From Phoronis australis (Eukaryota > Phoronida > Phoronidae), in assembly GCA_002633005.1 (NCBI GenBank), contig NMRA01000163.1, positions 344,071 to 408,070 on the forward strand: 64,000 nucleotides of DNA, in the 5' to 3' direction. This document shows positions 57,377 to 64,000 of this stretch, one piece after another; positions within the stretch are counted from its first letter, which is position 1, and each line of letters opens with the position of its first letter. A program made the translations under genes and the position numbers. The notes under the pieces are model-generated. The model did no database searches. It had not been told where the DNA came from and saw nothing but the letters and a program-made list of their open reading frames with translations.

Positions 57377-57514
57377 CTGAGAACACTGTACCCTTTGTAT
57401 TTTCCAAATCAGAGTTGACCACAGTGTTGTTGTCACCACCACGACTTTTCCCGCTGCAACTGGACTCAGTCAAAGGAATGTCGAGATATCCATAACCATC
57501 ACTTTCACTGGAGG
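57377..57514 (-). CDS. Acidic phase 1-1 exon E4, upstream of the transposase
   Basis: Acceptor TTTTGTAG|CC, donor TCAG|GTAGGT, 138 bases. Starts ASSESDGYGYLDIPL and ends NTVVNSDLENTKGTVFS. Joins the transposase exon in phase (G|AT). Similar at both ends to the exon at 57915-58055. Confidence 0.6.
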
Positions 57515-57914
57515 CTACAAAAATATTTAAGTGAAGTCTGAATGGAAAAAGCTATTGTTACACAACACTGCTGACAATTTAACTACTGCTTTTACCGGTG
57601 TAGTACATTTTAAAAACTGGTGTCCCGTCTTATTCACTAACACTGTAAATGCATGGTAATAACTGCGCTGTCAAGGTAACAATAAAACTAAGATTCTGAA
57701 GCAGATTTCATAATAAGTGAAACCTGGCTAAGAAGTAGTTGAATCTGCCACATTTTTCTAGTGTCCTTAACCACTACAAAGAATGTACGAAAAATACTAG
57801 AGATATGTAGACGATTCAGCTTCAAGGTCATGATCAATAAAATGTGCATTTAACAAAGGCCTACTACCAACAGAAACCATCTACAAGATGGGTTCAACAA
57901 GTATTCCCCTTTAC

Positions 57915-58055
57915 TTGAAAACTCTGCTTCTGTGTTGTCCAAGCCAGAGCTGACCACAGTATCATCAAGGGCAGAGTGATCTTGAGTAAAAGTGGATTCA
58001 TTCAAAAGAACACTGAGAGGTACATCATCGTCGTCATCATCACTTTCACTTGAGC
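57915..58055 (-). CDS. Acidic phase 1-1 exon E3
   Basis: Acceptor TTTTGTAG|GC, donor TCAA|GTAAAG, 141 bases. Starts GSSESDDDDDDVPLSVLLNE and ends DTVVSSGLDNTEAEFS, mirroring E4: SSESD, then a proline-leucine, then V-V-x-S-x-L-x-N-T. An exon duplication. Confidence 0.6.
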
Positions 58056-58293
58056 CTACAAAATAGTTGACAAACACCGAAATTGATAACCACATTTTAT
58101 GTTACACAATTCATAAAACCTTGATTGTCAAAGTATACAGAGTTGAATGGGGGCAGTAATGTTATATCCATTGGGAGGTGACCTGCCTGGGGTCTCCTAA
58201 ATTGGCCCACGACTCAAAACTGGCATCCAGCATAGAGCAGGAGTGAGGCTTAATTTTACTCAAGAGCAGATCTCGAAATGCATTTTGCTTTAC

Positions 58294-58377
58294 CTGGAAA
58301 TGCAGTGGCATCATCATTTTCAGTGCTGGAACTGCCCAGGTCATCATTCGTATTACTTGGCTGGATGTTTCTGGAAG
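58294..58377 (-). CDS. Acidic phase 1-1 exon E2
   Basis: Acceptor CTTGTAG|CT, donor CCAG|GTAAAG, 84 bases. Encodes ASRNIQPSNTNDDLGSSSTE and NDDATAFP, also Ser/Asp-rich but without the E3/E4 end motif. Confidence 0.5.
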
Positions 58378-58637
58378 CTACAAGGAAAGAGACACACTGC
58401 ATTGTTGCTAAAAATACTTGTTAATACTTAATAATTGTACGTCAAGAATTTTTATAGTTAGGTTCTCACTTACAGCAAACACAATGCTCATTAAAAATGT
58501 AACGAAAAAGTAAATTTATTATTTTATCCACTCTACTCTGCTTGGTCAGCCTACTTATGTGCCTGAATGGAATTCTTTTCATCACAGGTAGCTCAAAAAT
58601 TGACTTACGAAGGTCTTATTCTATGTTCAAGTAGTAC

Positions 58638-58712
58638 CTCTAAGTTCATCTTGCTTCCTCCGGCTGTTTTTTCGACGAATACCAATCCGCTTTAAGCACG
58701 TGGAACCCTCAT
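58638..58712 (-). CDS. Basic phase 1-1 exon E1
   Basis: Acceptor CTGTTTTAG|AT, donor AGAG|GTACTA, 75 bases. Encodes GSTCLKRIGIRRKNSRRKQD, a likely nuclear-localisation stretch. It must be preceded by another exon; no THAP zinc finger (the usual N-terminus of such transposases) was recognised upstream in the window. Confidence 0.5.
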
Positions 58713-60663
58713 CTAAAACAGGAAATGAACAGTAAAATTCCAACACTGAGCAAGATGTCAGGTCAGTCATTACAAGTAACATCAAGTGAGGATTTCACCA
58801 CATACTATCACTCTCTTATTCAGCTCAGCAAACTCAAGCTGCCCCGCGTAAGATGTAAACGTTTTAGAGGAAAAATCAAGTTTTTCATCGGGACATTTTT
58901 ATCACTTTTTACACTTGAAAATCAGGAAATGTATGAATTCTAAAACTTTAAGTAGTGCACAGTCTCTTACAGGGCATTACAGTCTCTCCCAATAACCCAA
59001 ATCCAACAGAAACCAGAACATTCGTTGAGAAAATATTCATGTTCAAAATTTCTTAAATTCCCATATCGGACCAGTTTAAGGACACTAAAGTAATTTTCAA
59101 AACTTTCACACTCACAACATTCCAATTTTAATAAATATAAAAACACCAAGAACCTTATCAGTACTTAATAATACTAAATCAGTTTTTAAAAAATTAAAAC
59201 TTCTTGAAGCCGACATTCCAGATTTGAGAAATTTTGTGCAAAATATGCTGGAAATTCGTAGTTTTAGCCAAAGCTTTGAATATTGCAAAGATTTGTCAGT
59301 TTCCATATCAAAATGAAGGGGATAACCACCTTGACTAAACAATCAGTACATAGCAAGGGTAGCTATTTGTCATAATAAAAAGAATACAATGATACTGATA
59401 TCCCAGTTTGGTGAATTATTGTGCAAAAAACAGAAAATATGCCAAGTGCGAGACCTACTATGGCAAAACAAGGAAATCTGCCATTTGTAACATGTCCTTT
59501 TAAGAATTATTTGAGGAATTAATTTATAAAAATACTACAATATGAAGTACAAATATGACAAGAGCTGTAAATGAACAGAAATTTCTGTACTTGAACAGCT
59601 TTGTGCATTACAAACACCTGGAAACATGCTATGAATGGTCAGCCAGTATTGCTAAATATGATTCATGGACTAGGGGTGGTGCACCACAGGGGTCTGGGGG
59701 GCTTAAGAGACCCATCTCCACTTTTTCAGTGCGGCTGCGCTGCCCATGTAGTGTCAGTGTGCAAGACTCAAAAGTCCAGTCCAGTCTGTTGTGTGACTGG
59801 AGTGGCATGCATTGGCATTGGATTTGGAATGCAGAGCAAAACTGGTATACTCATTCATGCCTGGGTATTCTTGTATTGGAAGTACAAAGTAGCAAAATGG
59901 CGGCCCATGATTTATGTAAGCTTTTATGAAAATTGTTAGGATCTTATTGGGAGTTTAGAGCAATTATCGAACAAAAGAAAGCTGACCCCCCTATAATATA
60001 TGCCAGGAAGGAGTTAATCATTCATGTAAGATATTGGCTACATGGGTAAACTTCTCAACTCCTTGTTGGGCTATAGAATCGTTGTTGGGCTATAGAATCG
60101 AACAAGTTGGGAGCAGTAGGAAAATGCCGTAATGTTACTTATTACCCTTTGATTGATAAAATAATTACAAAATCTTTGGAACCAGTTACCTGTAAATAAG
60201 AGGTTGGATTATGAGTCAACTGACTAAAAAGCTGTGACCTTTGCCTAAAGAAAACATGTCTTTCAACTGATGATTTTAACTTTTTGCCATGCTAGCTTCT
60301 GAATTGCTATCAGCCTTGAGTTTTTGGCAAAGCTAGACCCCAGAGTCATGTGACTGTAATACCACCGGACAATCGTCTACTTTTAGTACCATCACCAGGT
60401 TTGAAGTGATGCACCCAGAAAGTGAATTGAAACATTTAGGAATGTTAAAATTGTAATAGCCAACAATTTTAGCTTTTTTTCACATTAAGGTCTCTTCCAG
60501 AAACCTCTTTGATTAGCTGGGTGATGATCGATGTAGCCCATCTTAACAATTGGAATTTGTAACAGTTGAAGATCTTGTGGCACGGCTAAGTATTACACCA
60601 ATGTAATTATAAAACTGGACTGGTGTCTTACAAATGATTATATTACATTTCAGTTTGTAAGTG
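58713..60663. other. Region between the transposase exons and the Schlafen-like gene
   Basis: No recognised coding exon. Overlapping frames at 59555-59939 (plus) lack family resemblance. A 20-base word TTGTTGGGCTATAGAATCG is tandemly doubled at about 60062-60100. An acceptor-like TTTCAG at 60649-60654 probably starts the first coding exon of the next gene, so an untranslated exon may lie in here. Confidence 0.4.
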
Positions 60664-60842
60664 ATGTCTGATGGTGAACAGACACTCAAAGTCAAGCGTT
60701 ACTATGTCCATGGCTGTGTTGTTCCATTTGAAGAAGACTCCACACATGAGTTCAAAGGCCACCGAAACCTTTCAGCAGAGGATGTCCCACCTTGGTGTTA
60801 CCACTCTGGATCAGAAAAAATGACCAGAAAGGCAGTGTCAAG
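60664..60842 (+). CDS. Schlafen-like exon 1
   Basis: ATG chosen over the GTG one codon upstream. Donor TCAAG|GTAGAA, phase 2. Encodes VVPFEEDSTHEFKGHRNL and DVPPWCYHSG. Confidence 0.75.
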
Positions 60843-63030
60843 GTAGAATTGTGGCTTTACTGAATATAGAGTACCAACTTCTCAGAATACTATCCAATGC
60901 CCTCTTGGATTCGGTGATATTTACCCACAGTGCTGTTCATCGATGGGGGTACTTGGCCTGTACACTGCTGTTCGTATGTTCACTATGTTGTACACTGCTG
61001 TTCGTATGTTCACTATGTTGTACACTGCTGTTCGTATGTTCACTATGTTGTACACTAAAATTAGATTGACGTTACATTAGTCATTCTGATATGAATTAAA
61101 GTTTTACTGTTGCGCAATGATGTACAATGCGGACACCAAATAATTTAGCTTGTTGAATGAGGCCCTATAAAATGTTCGTCTCTTGTCCAACTTGAGTCAG
61201 AAGTTTGTTAGTGGCCCTAGATTTTGAAAAAGTAGGTTAATTCTAGAATGCAAATTGTCTGCTTCGACACATGAAGAGGAATGACTGTGGGATGTGGGAA
61301 TTGTTGTTTATTGGCAATGAGAATTAAAGTCATTAGGTACCACGTGCTGAATTCTGTAATGAATCATTACTAGTCAACCGAATTTTAAATGCTTAGAGAT
61401 GATAAAATCTTTAATTAAAACACTTAAAAACATTATTCATTTTGGGTTCAAGCCGATCCATAGCAGTGAGTTAACTAGATGGAACTACTACATTAGATAC
61501 AGTAGCATAGGAGTTATTTATTAAACCAACACAATTGCTATCTCATTCAGCTTGTACGTCATTTGTGCTTTACATATCACTGTGGATGGGATGGATCCCA
61601 AAACATGTTCTTGAAGTGTTTTATATTTATTATTATCATGTTTATCGTCTCTATATATCTTTATTCAGGAAACCATGTTCTGGTGTTAAAAACAAACTTT
61701 TAAATAGAAGGGACATCTCTTCCAAAGCAATATCACCACTTTTTATATTTTGTTTGAGTTTATATTCATTTTGTTAACATGCAATAAATCTGAAATTTTC
61801 AGGCAACCATACTAATTACTTTGTTGACGACTGAAATTAACATGTTGTAATTTGCCACTTAATGGGCTTCATTTGAAGCAATAAAGACCTTGATGTTACA
61901 TTGATGTTCTAAATTGAGAAGCGCTACAGTATTCCTAGCTTGTTATGTGTTAGCTCAATGAGTAAGTAGGAATCTTAATTATCTGTTTTCATAATTTCAG
62001 GGCAATAAATGCATTTTTGAATACAGGTAAAGGTGGTACGGTCTACCTTGGCATTGTTGATAATGGTACAGTTCTTGGTCTCAACCTGACTGTGTATCAG
62101 GTAAGAAGGGGTCATGCTGCAAGGAGTCGTGTGTGTTTGTGTTCAAACTTTGTATTTGTGTGTGTGTGTGCGCGTGCGTGCTTGCGTGCATGCATGCGTG
62201 CGTGCGTGTGTGTTCGCGATAATGGGGAATATTGTTTAAAGGGAGGTTGATTAGGTCAAAAAAGCATAGGCTTTGTTCTGGCCTGTACATTTTTAAAAAT
62301 CAGGTCAATTGTTGGGTATTTTTTTAGTTGCTCATCTTTTCAGAAAAGAAAAATTTTGTAACTCACCGCTTGAAAAATCTTGCCATTTCAAACTTTACTA
62401 ACCCTTGCTTTCGGGCTTCTGTACACCTTTTGGAAAACAAAACGCTAGACCTTGAGCTGAAATTGATGCGTGCTGTTTTTTTAGTCTATAGTCACATTTC
62501 TCAATATGATTTGGGGTATAAACCAGAATGAAGCACATGTGCTTTTTTGAGCCAACTAGAGAGTATGCCGAACATAATGGTTTGGTTTTCTGTGGCAGGG
62601 AAATTGTGCGTGCTTTCTAATAGTGGTAACTCTGATTTCATTCTAGTGCATGGCCAGTCGACACTGGTCATAAATTGATGAAACATTGAGCAGAAGAATG
62701 CTGCCTGTTGCACTGATTTCCAACTGGGCTTGTACTTTGACATAGTTCATTTCACCGCTTTGCAAAGTTGTTTGACGTCCCCAATAACTGAATGTTTTGT
62801 GACGTGGTATTTCAGCTTTGATTTGTGATGCGATTGCATGCCGTGTGGTTCATTGAGAGTGTTTCATTGACGCATTTGCAGAAGGACCATATAGCTGCTT
62901 CACTGGAGGACCTCCTGGCCAGGTACCGACCTGTAGTTGACCGTCATCGTTGCAAAGTCAAGTTTGTGCCAGTTATAGAAAGTGGTGTGCCAGAGGAGAT
63001 TCTTCACAGACAAGCGCTGGTCGACAACTG
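60664..63030 (+). CDS. Schlafen/AlbA_2-domain protein, 5' part (three exons, continues beyond the window)
   Basis: Exons 60664-60842, 62001-62100, 62882-63030, all GT-AG and in phase (142 codons plus two bases). ATG at 60664 follows an acceptor TTTCAG, so the 5' UTR is itself spliced. Seen: a charged start (LKVKRYYVHGCVVPFEEDST), HEFKGHRNL (the E-x-K of the AlbA_2 fold), the hallmark AINAFLNTGKGGTVYLGIVD then NGTVLGLNLTVYQ, a helix (LEDLLARYRP), and a strand VKFVPVIE. This is the divergent AAA_4/AlbA_2 domain found in Schlafens and SLFNL1, which in vertebrate Schlafens forms the RNA-cleaving core. Whether this protein is a nuclease cannot be told; the C-terminal exons lie past 63030, beyond the fold-back element. 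Confidence 0.75.
60961..61056. repeat. 30-base minisatellite, three identical copies
   Basis: Exact 30-base unit TACACTGCTGTTCGTATGTT+CACTATGTTG three times plus a partial. Being a multiple of three it keeps a frame open (CTLLFVCSLC repeated), but this lies in an intron and is not a gene. Confidence 0.95.
62001..62100 (+). CDS. Schlafen-like exon 2, AlbA_2 core
   Basis: Acceptor TAATTTCAG|G, donor TATCAG|GTAAGA. RAINAFLNTGKGGTVYLGIV, the glycine-rich core of the AlbA_2 fold. Confidence 0.85.
62156..62214. repeat. TG/CG microsatellite
   Basis: Alternating purine-pyrimidine run of TGTG, CGTG and CATG words, about 59 bases, in Schlafen-like intron 2; potential Z-DNA former. Confidence 0.9.
62882..63030 (+). 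CDS. Schlafen-like exon 3
   Basis: Acceptor GCATTTGCAG|AAG, donor AACTG|GTGAGT. Encodes HIAASLEDLLARYRPVVDRH then CKVKFVPVIE. Confidence 0.8.
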
Positions 63031-63047
63031 GTGAGTAGCATTGTTAG

Positions 63048-63836
63048 TTTAAAACAGCTTATTATTTAAAATGACTTATTCTTATTAAAATGACATAGGC
63101 AAAAAATTGAATTTCGGACCTCAAAAGCGAGGCCCCCTATATTAATATAGGGGCCCCNNNNNNNNNNNNNNNNNNNNNNNNNNNNNNNNNNNNNNNNNNN
63201 NNNNNNNNNNNNNNNNNNNNNNNNNNNNNNNNNNNNNNNNNNNNNNNNNNNNNNNNNNNNNNNNNNNNNNNNNNNNNNNNNNNNNNNNNNNNNNNNNNNN
63301 NNNNNNNNNNNNNNNNNNNNNNNNNNNNNNNNNNNNNNNNNNNNNNNNNNNNNNNNNNNNNNNNNNNNNNNNNNNNNNNNNNNNNNNNNNNNNNNNNNNN
63401 NNNNNNNNNNNNNNNNNNNNNNNNNNNNNNNNNNNNNNNNNNNNNNNNNNNNNNNNNNNNNNNNNNNNNNNNNNNNNNNNNNNNNNNNNNNNNNNNNNNN
63501 NNNNNNNNNNNNNNNNNNNNNNNNNNNNNNNNNNNNNNNNNNNNNNNNNNNNNNNNNNNNNNNNNNNNNNNNNNNNNNNNNNNNNNNNNNNNNNNNNNNN
63601 NNNNNNNNNNNNNNNNNNNNNNNNNNNNNNNNNNNNNNNNNNNNNNNNNNNCGCCGAAAGGAGGCCGGAGAGCGGGGCTGCCTATATTAATATAGGAGGC
63701 CCCGCTCTCCGGTCGCCTTTCGGTGGGTGCTTCCTATATTAATATAGGGGGCCTCGCTTTTGAGGTCCAAAATTCAATTTTTTGCCTATGTCATTTTAAT
63801 AAGAATAAGTCATTTTAAATAATAAGCTGTTTTAAA
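63048..63836. mobile_element. Large fold-back element with repeated palindromic core, holding a sequence gap
   Basis: The left arm from 63048 (TTTAAAACAGCTTATTATTT) to 63157 returns in reverse complement at about 63725-63836, nearly perfect over about 105 bases. Both outer ends contain TTAA (63049-63052, 63832-63835), fitting a piggyBac-type target site, though the TIR tip does not start with the usual CC. Inside the right half is a second hairpin (63652-63725) with arms CGCCGAAAGGAGGCCGGAGA... and a palindromic centre. The middle is 494 Ns (63158-63651). Confidence 0.85.
63158..63651. other. Assembly gap (494 N)
   Basis: Run of Ns inside the fold-back element; hairpin arms on both sides probably blocked sequencing or assembly. 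Confidence 0.98.
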
Positions 63837-64000
63837 TGTTGTAATGTAATCTAGGACTCTAGAAAAGTGGCACAGTTTGGCTAACTTTGGAATATCATAT
63901 CTCAGAAATGGCTGATTGGATTCATATGAAACTTTCAAATACTAGGCATTAGGCTTTGTTGTCCTCGGAAACGATTTTTGGAGTTGTTTTTATGCTGCTT

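Noticed and set aside
59555-59939. Two overlapping plus-strand frames (124 and 112 codons)
   Set aside because: Different frames of the same bases, with no recognisable domain and no supporting splice sites.

Overview
The window is animal nuclear DNA. It is AT-rich, its genes are split into many short exons by introns of about 0.3-5.5 kb, and it is littered with small inverted-repeat elements, minisatellites and scaffolding Ns. Gene content plus a P-element-like transposase relic and a likely unmerged haplotype point to a highly heterozygous invertebrate, probably marine (a cephalochordate or hemichordate would fit), but the species cannot be fixed from the sequence. There is no bacterial-type operon, CRISPR array or phage.

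Layout. (1) Minus strand, 337-12924: TBC1D20, a Rab GTPase-activating protein of the ER/Golgi; seven exons are certain and an eighth, 5' exon at 12835-12924 is a candidate. Its introns hold a fold-back MITE, a Helentron-like repeat, a minisatellite and a Harbinger-like MITE. (2) Plus strand, 14875-33216: DGAT1, the MBOAT-family diacylglycerol acyltransferase, complete in 13 exons whose phases all agree (476 codons plus stop). It is head-to-head with TBC1D20. Intron 3 contains a 1.38-kb direct duplication that looks like two haplotypes placed in tandem. (3) 33217-36839: convergent intergenic DNA. (4) Minus strand, 36840-50001: CEP72, a centrosomal leucine-rich-repeat plus coiled-coil protein, 12 exons found; the first coding exon is not found. 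(5) 50002-58712: a transposon-derived zone with an inverted repeat around an N, a decayed plus-strand coding relic (52131-53823), and a decayed minus-strand P-element-type transposase (54898-57221) with four upstream acidic/basic phase 1-1 exons (57377-58712). (6) Plus strand, from 60664: the 5' half of a Schlafen/AlbA_2-type gene that runs off the window. (7) 63048-63836: a large fold-back element with repeated perfect palindromes, interrupted by a 494-base gap.

The three conserved genes serve unrelated cell functions (Rab1 trafficking and lipid droplets, triacylglycerol synthesis, centriolar satellites). TBC1D20 and DGAT1 both act at the ER and share an upstream region, so co-regulation is possible but only inferred. 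Exon borders were set by reading acceptor AG and donor GT sites, checking phase across every junction and comparing the protein with the known vertebrate family; no alignment program was run.
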